The notes beneath the pieces were generated by a model that saw nothing but the letters and a program-made list of their open reading frames with translations, had not been told where the DNA came from and searched no databases. The position numbers and the translations under genes are program-made. Of a stretch of DNA of 64,000 nt, positions 35,201 through 47,415 are shown one piece after another. The stretch is from Rotaria macrura (Eukaryota; Rotifera; Eurotatoria; Philodinida; Philodinidae). Location of the stretch: contig OENT01000528.1 in assembly GCA_900239685.1 (NCBI GenBank), positions 1 through 64,000 on the forward strand, given 5' to 3'. Numbering within the stretch: the first letter of the stretch is position 1; every line of letters begins with the position of its first letter.

Positions 35201-38200
35201 TTAACGTTAGCTACCTTATGCAAAAACAAAGTATCCAGAGTACTTAAGACTTTTGAAAAGTACTGTATTTTGTAATTAGCAGAAAAAACTAAGTAGTTGG
35301 AGTGTGATGTCTAAGATAGAAATGTACTTTATTTCCTTTTACGTCATTATTTAAATTTCTACTCGTCTCCCTCTTGTTTATGTATTTTATTTGCAGATGA
35401 AACTGAGAATATTTTCTTTTAGTTCAATCGAGGTCGCCATCGAAATTTCTATTGTCCTTTTAGATTTTCAGACAATCAATCATTATCCTCTTGAGCTGAT
35501 CTTCTTGAATAATCATTTCTTATACGATAAATGTTCGCCACGTTTGTCAACTTATTTTCCTGATACTTGTTGGAAGTGCTTAGTTATCTAGAGCAAAGTA
35601 CCAAAATAGACTGTGCCAATAGAAATGAAGTACCCATGTGTGCTCCGTTTCAAATTTCTGTTAAAACACTGCGAGATATTTCCGTTCGAAGAAAGAAATA
35701 TCTCTTTTTCATATTTTAAATTTTCTTGTTATTATCGTTCAAAAATGAGTTCAATAGAAAATACTCGAAAGTCTATTCAAAATGGCAAATATCCGATACT
35801 GGAAAAACCTAAATTAACTGCTACATGATGGAATTGTTTTAATCGTATTAAAGACACTAAGGATGAAGTCATTCGTTACGTACAAGGTATACATAATGTA
35901 TTTGTTGAGATGAAAACGTTTTTCTATTATTGCTCGGGTCGGAGGGTGTGGGTTCAAAAATTTGAACCCGTGCAGTACTCTATTCAAGAATCTACGTCTA
36001 AATATTATCCAATCACTTATCAAAATTAATCAACTAGTGACTTTTTTCATGCAAATTATCCAATAATATTCGCAACAATTATTTAAATTGTGAAAAATTA
36101 CAAAAATACTATGCATGAATGTTCATGATTTGTAAATGTATGCACACAAAAGTATATGTATTACCTTATAGCATTTTCCCATTCGCCTGCTTTCATATAA
36201 GCAGCACATGCTTCTTTAAATCTTCCTTCGCTTTCTCGTGCTCTGGCATACATTGAATGTATCTTTGATGCAGTAACATTTGGAAGAATTTCACTAACTT
36301 TAACCCTAAACGAACAATATATCAATAAATATTTCCATGTTAAATATATAATGAATTCAAAACAGGAATTGAGTTGACGATATCGATGCTTGCAGAGAAA
36401 ATTCGTTTTCAGTGTTGGATAAGATTTCTTTTTACAAAACGCTTACTATTAAATTATTTTTCATGCAAAAACGATCTTGTTTCTAAAGCATGAAAATAAA
36501 TTTGGTGATAAAACAGAAAATCTGAAAAAAATTGACTACTGACAATTTTATGACATTGCAAATCCGTTAGTTCAGAAAAATGACTAGAAGTTATCAATAA
36601 TTATTTTAGAGTGTATGATCATTATAGAACTAAGCCAATAACATGTACATGAATCCGTAAATCCATATAGAATTACGTTTCAACACCAATACACCATGAA
36701 AACAATACTCTTGTACGAAAATACGAGGAATTTTTCTATTCAGTTACTTGTTTTCTAAGCACTCTTATTCTGAAGAGAGGAGGAATGTTTGGTTTCTTCG
36801 TTGTTTTTTGCTTAATATATACACTGTCAAATGTTCTATAGGATGAAGCTGAACACTGTAGTCGTTCGTATTAGCAATGCTTGTTTTATCCATGAAGTTT
36901 TTAGCTCAATTCCTTGAGATGTGTCAGAGAATATTTCTTGAAATGTGAACGATCGAAGATTGTGGTTTTTAAAATGTCAAGCGATTCTAAACTGAAACTA
37001 GGTAAGGATAAAAAAATAATCATTTCAAATAAATTCAACGGTGACTGACTAATTCAATACCAACAGTACTTTGCAAGATGGAATGAATTCTCAACGTTTG
37101 TAAACTTTTACTGCATTCAACTTGATCAATTTACTTCCAGTTCTATCGTTACTCTATTGAAAGTGTTGCGAAATTTGTATTTCAACTCTAGTATACATAC
37201 CAATTTTTCATTTTAATATAAGCTATAGCAGCACTATCCCAACATTCGGCTTTTTCAAATAATTCGGCAGCTTCAGGCCATTGCTTTAATCCTTCAAGTA
37301 ATTTTGCACATTCTTCTTTGATTTCTTTACCAGGTAAGCGCATAGCTATCGTTGTACCTCTAAACGTAACAAAATATCAAAACCATGACAATAATAAAAG
37401 TAGTTCATTCTTGTTATTGTTTACTTTTTGATGTCTCCAACTTTGATATAACATCGAGCAAGACCAATCAAACATCTTTGATCATGTTGAAAATCCTTCT
37501 CTTTCTTAGTTATACCTTGTTCATAGTATTTCACTGCTGAACTTGAATCTCCACTAGGATTTCAAACGAAAGAAATATCTTTTGTTTTGACTATTTTCAA
37601 AGTCTGTCTAGTTTCATACGTAAATTCAAGTTGTTCAGCATGTGAAGCTGATATATAAGGTATTTGTTCAGTATCATAAGCTTTTGCAAGTGTCATGGCC
37701 GCTTCGAATTGCATACAATCTCGTCGCATCTAAATATGATTATGTTTAACCGATGTAGAAGAAATTGATCGTTAACAAGAAACTTGTCGTTTGCTATTTA
37801 CATTCAATGCTTCCAGTGGACAACCACATTTGAGAAAAAGTTCTTGTGCAAGATCATAGTCACCAAAAAGAGCAGCAAAATGTGCAGAAACAAGATTTTT
37901 ATCCTCTAAATGCTGTAATAATGAAAGAAGAAAAAATTGAATAGTTTTACATTATGCGACAAACATAAACGATACTTTTATTTCTTCAAGTGCCATGACC
38001 ATTCCAGAATGGCCGATTTCTCGAAAAACTTTTATTGCTAAATTAAATTGATGAAAAATAAACAATGATTAAATAAAACAATCTTTCCCATTCAATGCCT
38101 GACAGACATTAAACAAGAATGTCATGTATAACATTTTTAGAGGACAATATTCGATACATTTAACAATGTATAACACATCAAATTTTATGAAAAATGTTGA

Positions 38201-41200
38201 TATTTTAAGAATGTTTTGTTTTTGATGACGTGTCAACGTACTGAATCTTATGCTGACAAGTCAATGATTACGGTAATCTATAGTTTTCACTGAAAATTGT
38301 ACACAATCACACTCTACGACAATGTTGTGCAGGGTCACGAATTTATTGTTAAATTGCAAGATCATTCAACCGAATGAGATACTTAAGTTGTTGCTCAGTT
38401 CAGTACAAATTTCTTTTCAAGTGCAAAACTTTCATAGAAAGGAGTACAATACGAAAGAAGATGTTACGAACGCTATCTACTATTTTATTCAAATCTCTTT
38501 CAAATTGTTAGTCCTAAAAGTCAAATTTGAGATTCTCGACAGAAGTCTATAAATAGTCCATGTTCAATAGAATCGTAATATATGCTGCATACTCATGTAA
38601 TCCTTCAAAACGTCGGAAAAACAAAAAAGAAACGTTTCTTATTTCGTATGAAGACAGTACTTTCTATCATTTTGTTAGAGATACTACACATTTAATATTA
38701 ATACTCGAGAATTCTCAATACTAACTTTGAGTACTATGAAAACTTCATCTATTCACTATAATCTTCGTATATTGAAGAAAAAGTCACGGAAGTTAGAGTC
38801 CTACCGAATAAGATAAATTTCTTGTTGTTGAGAAAACGTCTTTGTTTTTGTCTCATACATTCATAAGAGATCGAGAGTACATGGCTCTCGCTTTGTTTAC
38901 TTCAGTACTCTGTTATTCGATGAGACAAATTTAAACAAGCTGAAAAATTCGAAAGATAATCATTAATAATGAACATCTATGATAACGAACTAGTATTAGA
39001 CGTGAAAGTTTGTTTTCTTTTGAAAGAAATGTTTTTTTTCTTCATAGATCACTTATGACGTATCGATACTGTTGAGTGGAATACTAAGAATTATCATAAA
39101 ACATGTCTAAGGTGTCATAACTAATGAATTACATGATATCATCCTCTCTTAAATTAGGCCATTTAATTCTTTGAAACTCGTTCTATCTCTACACATAGTT
39201 TTACCATAATCGATATTTAATGAATAGAGTAAAGCAGTTGCAAATTTATTCCATTCGCTGCTATCATTCAATTGTTTAGCCCAAAACATTGCATCATCAT
39301 ATCTATGAATAATGAGAACAGAATGAAATAGATCAATGATTTACTATTTTAATTAAATACCGTCTCATGAGAATCGCTTTTGATAATCGTTCTACGGCGT
39401 CATCGAGTGTATATTCTTGTTCGGCGGAATCATTTAAAAATCCATACGTGTCCAATTTCGTCTGAACTATTTTTCCATTCGAATCGAGTAAAAGAAGAAG
39501 ACCAGCATTGAGTAGCAATGGTACTGACCCAAATATTGGTAAACGGGTCGTACCAACAAACATTATTTGAGGACCTTTTAAAGAATCACGATAGACAGAA
39601 TACGTTGTTATTGCATCAGAATCAAAGGTAATGAATATCCACTAGAATATTAAAAAAATGAATAAAAGCAATTATAAACCAATTTTCTAGTTAAACGTCG
39701 AACAACTGGACTAGACGATCTTACAGAAACTTACTTTAGCATTCGAGCATACTTGGAATACTAATTTTCAACAAATATTATACGAAACTAATAGAGTTCT
39801 ATGCATGTGAATTCATCTTATTCATCGTTAGCTTTTTCGAATAACATGAAAACGTGTACAGTGAATTCATGCGATGCGAAAGAAAATTCCGATGGGTGAC
39901 TGTCAATACTTTCCTTTGAATTCCTACAATAACTCCGAGAAATATGAAACTTGATAATATGTTGTGTGCGTGGTATGAACTGTAAAACACTATTTACTTC
40001 AATCATACATGTGTGAACAAGATAACAATGAGTTATTGATACCTTCTGTTTAATTTTCAATTACTTTCACAAAAACGAGTTCTGTGAGTTAGACTAAGAA
40101 CAATCAGCTAAAGTTCGGCTAATGACGCTTTTTCTTCTGGAAATATTTTTATCTCACAGATATTTCGAGGAAAATTTTGCTGTTGTTTAAGTTACGCAGT
40201 TATTCAAGTGTGAGACAAACAGTCAATGAAACAGATAGTTCTTGAGATGATGAATATTCAGAGTACGAGTTTTTTCTCAGAAGAAAATTATGCTATCGGC
40301 ATTTTCAACGATCCAAATTGCAACATGGGAGAAAGTACAGACCGTTATGAATATCAATTGAACTTTGGCTGAGTAAAACTTTCTTTAAATAAAATCTCTT
40401 CGCTGTAGAAAATAAAATCCGAATAGAAGTGAATCATTGAGACATTTGCTAAACTCACAGAGTTCTATTATGAAAACGAATTGATTTTCACACGTAGCAT
40501 ATAAGTATTAATGAAAAATAAACATCTGTAGAAGGATCATAATCATTGAAAGAACGTGGATTAATGAAGATGTTTCGATGGTAAATTATATAAAGTATTA
40601 CCTCGTTTTCCACACTAGTTTCCCAAAGCATTGATCGAGTTCCTGATGGAAGATTAGGTATTTGAATAATACTTGGATGTTCGAAGAACTAGACGAAAAA
40701 ATGGTATTTAAATATTAAGCTTGTTTTCAAAAGTTCAAAAATGAAAACTTACAACATTATATAAATATCCATCACCTTTTTGATCAATAAAAGCTACAGA
40801 CGTGCCAAAATTTTCCGTAAATAATTTCTGTATACTTGTTTTATGTTTATCAAACTTATTAACTATTTGCCATTCTTCAATATGGAAAAAGATTAATGTA
40901 CCTTTCTGAAAAAGACATACAATAGAAATTCACAAAACCTGTTTTTTCTTCTTCATTTATCTCATGCTAATCTTACATCAGTTCCATAGACAAGAAAATC
41001 TTTCGTAAGACTATAACAAACAATTTTCCCGTCATTAGTATCAGGTAACGGAAACATAATGGAATGACGTTCTTCACTGTGTTGTTCGGATTCTTCAATC
41101 TAAAATTATATAGTTTTCCTGCTTAACAAAAGAAAGCGACAAGATATAAAAATGCTTCTTTTACAAACCATATGTAATTGAATGCGTCCACTCATAAAAG

Positions 41201-44200
41201 CAGCTGCATACTGAGTATTAATTTGCAGCTCTGAAATTGTACTTAGATAATCATGTTCCGACGCTTTGATGACTTCTGTAACAAAAACAAAGAAGAAAAT
41301 GTCGAGTCTTATCTACTTCAAACTCGACAATTTTTAGACTACCTTCAAAACTTAGTATACGATAATATAAAGCATGATTATTAAATCCAACAGCAATATA
41401 AATATCACTCATAGCTAATACGCTAGGTTCGATTTCTGTTGTTAAATGAACATTATCAATCTTAATTTGAAAGAAGAACGAAATCGTTTGTTCTCAAAGT
41501 TGATTGTGTAAATTTTTATTGTTTTACCTTTGTTTTTGTTTGATGATCATAGATTGATACTTCACATAGCGATGTCATGAAAGCTATTTTCTGTTGCCAA
41601 ACACTGGCTAACATGGATAGTTTTGTTAAATAAACATATATGGAACCTGTTGTTTTTGAAACAGCCAATAGTTGACCATCAACACTCCAAGCTACATAAA
41701 ACATACGAGCAAAATATTAAATATTCCATTCACCAAACTGTTGTTAAAATATATATGTATTTCTAAGTACAATAGGAAACACGATAAGATTGCTCTTGTT
41801 CAATACAGTAACTAAATGGCAACGAAATAGTACTGACTTTCGCAATCTTTGATCGTAAATCAATGCCTATAACAGTTGATGTGGACGATATTGTAATTCT
41901 CTAACTTACACACTTTAGCATGGTGCTTCAGATCTAATAAAAGCAAAATAAAAAGAAGAACTCACCGACATCAGACAAATTGTCATTCCCTTCCTCAATT
42001 GTGATTATAGAATCAATTGCATATTGATCGGATAACTCATGAATTTTAATTCCACCATTGCCACAAGTTGCTGCTCTGTTCAATGCTGTTGATATTGCCA
42101 AACTTGACAAATAACCTTTGTGATCACGAGTTTTATGCAATTCCTATAGATATGAATTGTTTTTAATGCTATCGAATAGGTAAAAGAGAATATTTCTATA
42201 GTGATTTACTTCGCCGATTTCTTTGTGATACGTTGAGATAACAATAAAATAACCTCCACTAAATCCAATCATAATATATCCGTCTCCAAACCTTATTGTT
42301 TTCATTTAAAAGAAAGAGAACTTGGTCTTATTAACAATTAGAATTTCATTTATCGTTTATTTTTCTCTTACCATTGATAATCACTTATATCTCCGTATTT
42401 ATCTTGAAAATTTAGTGTAAACAGTTGACTACCAGCAGCTGCTGTTGCTGCTGCATTATTTGGATCGCCGACAGTCCATAAACCTAAATGTTTCTTTCCA
42501 ATGATTGCACTCACCTAAGAGATATTAATATATTATCTTATTTTTTTAAAGCAATCGAAAACAAAACGAACAGTGCTTTCTTCATAAGTTCCTCGTTTTT
42601 CTCGTTTCATTTCAGAAAATTTCAAATTTTTAGGTGTCTCAGTTGCATCGCACCGTTGAAGAACAGTTCCAGTGGATGATATAACGGATATTCGATTATC
42701 ATTAGCACCTATTGCTAATAAATTGTCTTTGCTCCATGCCATTGTTGTTATACGACCAGAATGTTGACCGATTAAAGGTAATTTTCTAAAAATTTCAATT
42801 TAATGAGTTTTATGATGAGTATATGTTGAAATGAAAATTTATTCTTATACTTTGAGGTCGATTGATCATAGAGAATAATATTGCCGCGAGATGTGCCAAT
42901 AGCAAGAGTGGGTGCCGATTTCGACCATGCGATGACAGTTGTGTAGTCTCTATGAATATAGTCCAATATTAAATACTATATCTTTAAAAAATTTGTACGA
43001 ACACTTTTGAAGCAATACTCATACAAAAGATTAATAACTTGTTATCTGTATTAAAAGAAAACTCAATGATGGATAAGAAACATGTAACGAACTAAGTTTA
43101 ACTTTCCAAGAGAAAAAAACAATCGATTACACGCAGCACTCTTACTTGAGAAATTTAAGAAAGAAATACGAAGATTTCAAGCACGAAAAAAGTGAAACAG
43201 AATGTCAATATTGTACGATTGGTTTTTCCTACAAAGTTTCCTAATCAAACGACATTCTACTCTCTTCGGAGTTAAAGTTTTTCATTGTCCTTCATCGAGT
43301 TTTGTCTGCAGTCGATTAAACTTGTTTCATTATTTTGTTTTGTCTGAAAACATACGTTTTCTGACAGAAGCAAACAGTAGACACCATATCTTCTCGATTC
43401 AAAAGGCACTTTTCTCTTAGTATAACTGGCTTTTTTATGTTTCCTTTTGAAATAAAGAAGGTAAAATAAAATTTCAATCGGCTCTGATACTTCAAACACT
43501 GTCTACGGTCCATATTAGAAAAATGGGCAATATAGACAAGTGATATAAATGATGCACTAATAACAGAGGGCGCTAAAACCAGATCATTCGTTGTCCTTAT
43601 GATTTCAATAGGTTTAAGCAGAGAATCATTAACAGTAGTGGAGTACTGGTTGACTTTTACTTTTTTCGTCGAAATCTATATTAAAATCTCAGAATTTAAG
43701 ATTCGTTTCAGGAAGTGTTCACTATTGTAAGTTCAACGAAATGATTTAGCTAGCTCTACAATTGTCAAATTTTCAATGACTATATGTTATTTTAACTATC
43801 GATCTATTGTCTTTAATATTTTGATCACTTTCTAAAATGAATAAGAACTCTTCAATAGAGCAAAACTACGAATGAAGTTAGAGAACTTTAGTTTTGAATT
43901 CGACAGTGTTGATGTTTTATTCGTACTCTATATCTATTTGTAAGCACTATAAAGAATGATACTCATATGTGGAAAAAATAAAAATAAACATAAATCGATA
44001 TAGTGGACGGCACTTATCAATCCAGTTTTAAAAAATAATGTATCAAAGATTATAGCACATCAAATGATTTTAAAATCAATAGAAATTCAAGATCTTTCGA
44101 TGCTCTTATTATTCATCTCTTGGATTCGTTCTACTAACTAAAAGAAAAATCAGATCATATACTTTTGTGTTGTATCGATGATGTTCATTTTTTGATTGTT

Positions 44201-44649
44201 GGCACTCCATAGATAAACTACAGTTGTTTTTTCTGTTATCGCTGCTAGCGTATCCCCATCTTTATCCCAGTTCATGTGTAAACATGATCTTAAAATGAAA
44301 AGAGAGAATGTCAAGTTAATAGATACTATTGATTATTATATATTTGTCTTGTTGCTTACCCTTTTAAAGGTATAGTAGCTATTTCATCGCCTTGTCGATT
44401 ACGAACAGTAATAATATTTAATGAACTAAAATTAGATTTTATTTACATTTCTCAAAATGAAAATTCTTTTACCCAACAGCAGCTATATGTGTTCCATGAC
44501 CGTTTTGCCATGCAAATTTCGGTTTGTCACCTATCTCGTCTAAGCTGACGACAAATAAGCGCTAGTAAAAAGAATATCGTGTTTTTATGTCCAATTGCAA
44601 TTTTTCTTTACTAGTAAAAGGATATTCGTACCTTTGGTGAAGCTGTCAT
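32237..44649 (-). CDS. WDR19: WDR19 / IFT144, IFT-A complex subunit
   Basis: Thirty-two exons join in frame to about 1,375 aa (human about 1,340). Exons from the start: 44632-44649, 44473-44561, 44360-44425, 44163-44288, 42851-42949, 42572-42785, 42371-42514, 42210-42291, 41966-42143, 41528-41691, 41343-41460, 41169-41275, 40977-41099, 40753-40905, 40602-40688, 39361-39641, 39205-39302, 37976-38037, 37802-37912, 37621-37729, 37425-37553, 37201-37359, 36165-36305, 33797-34011, 33603-33730, 33396-33542, 33087-33332, 32963-33020, 32756-32906, 32559-32682, 32420-32496, 32237-32360. The N-terminal half is WD40 propellers ([46 protein letters not shown]). TPR-like repeats follow ([21 protein letters not shown]), and the C-terminus has paired CPxC zinc motifs ([28 protein letters not shown]). 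It works in retrograde ciliary transport. All domains look intact. The first exon is 18 nt. Confidence 0.93.
34012..36164 (-). other. 2.15 kb WDR19 intron (between exons 23 and 24)
   Basis: No gene was found within it on either strand. At about 35935-35972 it holds a GC-rich patch with the short palindrome GGGTTCAAA..TTTGAACCC next to CGGGTCGGAGGGTG, unlike the surrounding AT-rich intron. This may be the remnant of an inserted repeat. Confidence 0.5.
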
Positions 44650-45058
44650 ATTGTAGTAGCGATATGCTTTGTTTTTTATTTCAATAGAGAAAATTAGAAG
44701 AAAGCTCAACCATTCATTGCTTCCATCTTGTATAGTTGCTTAGCAACAATGTAACTTCCAATGAAAATGTTTGCCAAAAAGACGAACAAAAAAAACGAAA
44801 TATTCGATTGTATTTAATTATTAATGTTTAAGCTTTCTATTAATTTTTTCTACATGATAGATGAAAAATGTATGAGATTGTTTATTATCAATGACTCATT
44901 GGTACTCCTCCTTTTCCTGTCGCGTTTGTGTTGTCGTAGGTTTGTCCAAACGAACATACGAAGGCAAGAGGTATTGATGTAAGCATCAGTATTTTTCATC
45001 TTACATCATGAAGTCTTTTTTCCGATTAAATTAGAATTTTAAAAATTAAAAAAATAAG
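44650..45058. promoter_or_regulatory. Shared head-to-head promoter region
   Basis: Only about 409 bp separate the start codons of WDR19 (minus) and the DUF1772-like gene (plus). Both promoters must lie here. No specific box (such as an RFX X-box palindrome expected for ciliary genes) was confidently recognised; GTTGCTTAGCAACA near 44735-44748 is, however, a perfect-looking palindrome of X-box type (GTTGCY..RGCAAC). Confidence 0.55.
44735..44749. promoter_or_regulatory. Candidate RFX X-box upstream of WDR19
   Basis: The sequence GTTGCTTAGCAACA contains inverted GTTGC/GCAAC half-sites separated by TTA, matching the general X-box form (GTNRCC..RGYAAC) bound by RFX factors in ciliary gene promoters. 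It lies about 90 bp upstream of the WDR19 ATG, the typical distance in other animals. This placement upstream of an IFT gene is strong circumstantial support. Confidence 0.65.
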
Positions 45059-45661
45059 ATGTCTATCGTTTCACAACGTCTATCTGATAGGATTGGAGTC
45101 AGCAGTTTTGATGTAAGTAAAATCTATGTACTTCACATGTAAGAACGAAGATTTTCTCTAGTTAGCCATATGCACAGCAATGGTTAGAATTGGCCAAAAT
45201 TTACAGGAATTATTTGTTAATCATGGTGCACGCTTAAATACTACTGGTGAATATGCCGTCGTCTCATTGATTGAAGCACATGAACGATCTAAATTGCTAA
45301 CAAGTTTAATGTCACTTGTGTCTGGTCTTTCAGGTACATTAGCTTATCAACAAACAAAAGATAAGTACTGGCTTATTGGCTCAGCTTTAATTCTTGGTAA
45401 GTTAAATTGGAAATAAAATGAAAAACCAAAACCTTGTCTCTGAACGTCAAACACATTTCTCGATTCTTCTTTATGATAGCCGGCATTCCATATGGTTTAT
45501 TCATTGAGAATCCAATTGCTGAACAATTGAAATATCTTCAATTTGACCCTAAATCACAGAAAGCAAAATCATTACTAGCTTCATGGAGAAAGATTCAATT
45601 TGGAAAATTAGTACTAGCTGTTGCTGGTGCAACCATTTTTTTTAAGTATTCTCGTCGTTAA
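45059..45661 (+). CDS. Small multi-pass membrane protein, DUF1772-like
   Basis: Three exons (45059-45112, 45162-45396, 45480-45661) join in frame to 156 aa. Hydrophobic segments lie near residues 54-70, 79-95 and 137-150. The pattern KYWLIGSALILAGIPYGLFIENPIAEQL followed by SWRKIQFGKLVLAVAGATIFF resembles the DUF1772/anthrone-oxygenase-like family, in which an Ile-Pro-Tyr/Phe helix ends in a conserved Pro-Ile/Val and a later W-x-x-hydrophobic helix follows. Biochemical function of animal members is unknown. It is divergently transcribed from WDR19 with a short shared promoter. The family call is moderate; the gene itself is well supported by splice sites and frame. Confidence 0.7.
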
Positions 45662-47415
45662 ATCAGACTCAAGTCTTAATCATTGATAAACTACTTCTGG
45701 TTTTTTTTAGCTAGTAATTTAATTTTCCATGCATAATTATGCTTATTTATTCATGATTAGAAGTTTTTGTTTTGTCTGTATTTGTAATTACTTGGCTACT
45801 TTGTTGAGACTTATTGAAAGAGAAATGATGATTCAATATTTATGACTGCAATCTTTCTTTGTTTTTAGATTTTGATTTAAAAAACAATTATTGAATATGA
45901 CATCTGGCATTCTTGATTCACTCAACGATATAAAGTAGGGACCATTAAAGCGGTCCATTTATTTTTAAGATTTAAAGAAATGGGACTCTTTTCGGTTGAA
46001 TGATAAATGTAACGATTAGAAAATAAATTCTACAGTTCATATTTTAATATGCTTGTATAAAAGAATATAGTCAACTCTGATGTTATTCTTTCATAGAAAT
46101 GTTTGAAAAAAATCATTTAAATCAAAATATTTCTTCATATCTGTTGTAACGAATATGAATATGAGTTTTTAAACGATGTTGTTTTTGTGTGAAAATTTCC
46201 ATATGAATTAATGAGAAACAAGTTGAATTTTTCTTTTCGGCTTTCATCATTTGAATCGTAGGCTAGAAGTCGCAGCTCTCTTCTTCTTATTCATGTTCTC
46301 ATTTAGTCTACACTATCAAGAAAATCAGTTTTTAGTCAATGAGTTTCAAGTTTGATAGGACACGAAAGTCATCCAACTACTTTATCAGAGAGGTTAACTT
46401 GAAATTTTCAGTTCGATACCATGACGTGTTTTTATAGAGTATTCGTAAGGTAAAAGGTCAAAAAAAAATGCTCATTCTTACATATTTGAGTTTTTGCGGG
46501 CTTTCATTCTATAAGTGTTATTTTTTCTTCGCATGAAAGAGATTGATAAAGTAGAAGAGCTAAATGAGCATTTGTTCATTGCTCTAATTTTATTCCTTCT
46601 AAAAAAGAAAGGAAGGATATATAGTCCAGTGATGTAGAAATTGAAAATATTTTAGAAAAATGTAAATTGTTTCAGAACTGATTTATGATTCGCGAGATTT
46701 CCTAGTTCTTCTTTCATGAAAAAAGACAAGAATCTGGAAAAAAATAAAAAGCTAGCATTCTCATATAATCTTTTCCATACAGAGAAAACTAACATTGCCA
46801 CAATGATAGTCTAAAAGAAATTTCGTAGTGTTCGGTTCGAGTACTAGTTCTCTTCGCCGATGAATATATCGGAACAGTAGTATCGCAATATCGAGTTCTA
46901 TCATATCGTGTTTATCCCATGAAATTTTCATGTTACTAATCTTATTACGTTTTTTGATCAGCAGAAAAGAGTACGACAAGAATATTTGTCATGAAATGTT
47001 GTCATACACCTATCTCGATTATTTTTCGACGTTCTAGATTGAGTCTCTATTCTACAGATATATATTAGAGCAAAAGAACTTGAAATGAAAACTATCTTAA
47101 CTTTAATTTGAATAAGAACAGATAGTATTCGATCTATGAAGCTGTTCAACATGAATAGTTTTGCATATGAAATAAGAAGTTGAGAACAGTTTTAGTTATT
47201 AGTAGTTAAAACAAAGTTTGGAAAAAGAACAGATCTGCTGAGAAGAAATTTCACTTTATTTTTACATTTATTATTCATCTGATCTTCATAGATTGATAAT
47301 GAAAAAAAAAAGATTTCCTTTTTCAAGAACTAAATTCTTTTCGAGTAGAATGAATCAACAATAAAATAATAATAATAATAATAATCATTCTTGCTTTTGT
47401 TTTCTGTTACACTAG
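45662..47415. other. Intergenic stretch; should hold the first exon of FAM98
   Basis: No supported complete gene. The first FAM98 exon (start codon and roughly a dozen residues ending before LGY) must lie here or further left, but I could not pinpoint it. Frames at 46761-46979 and 46958-47152 look like noise. An (AAT)n run is at about 47366-47385. Confidence 0.4.

Noticed and set aside
39799..40060. Two overlapping frames inside a WDR19 intron
   Set aside because: They lie between well-supported exons, lack splice sites in phase and have no similarity to WDR19.
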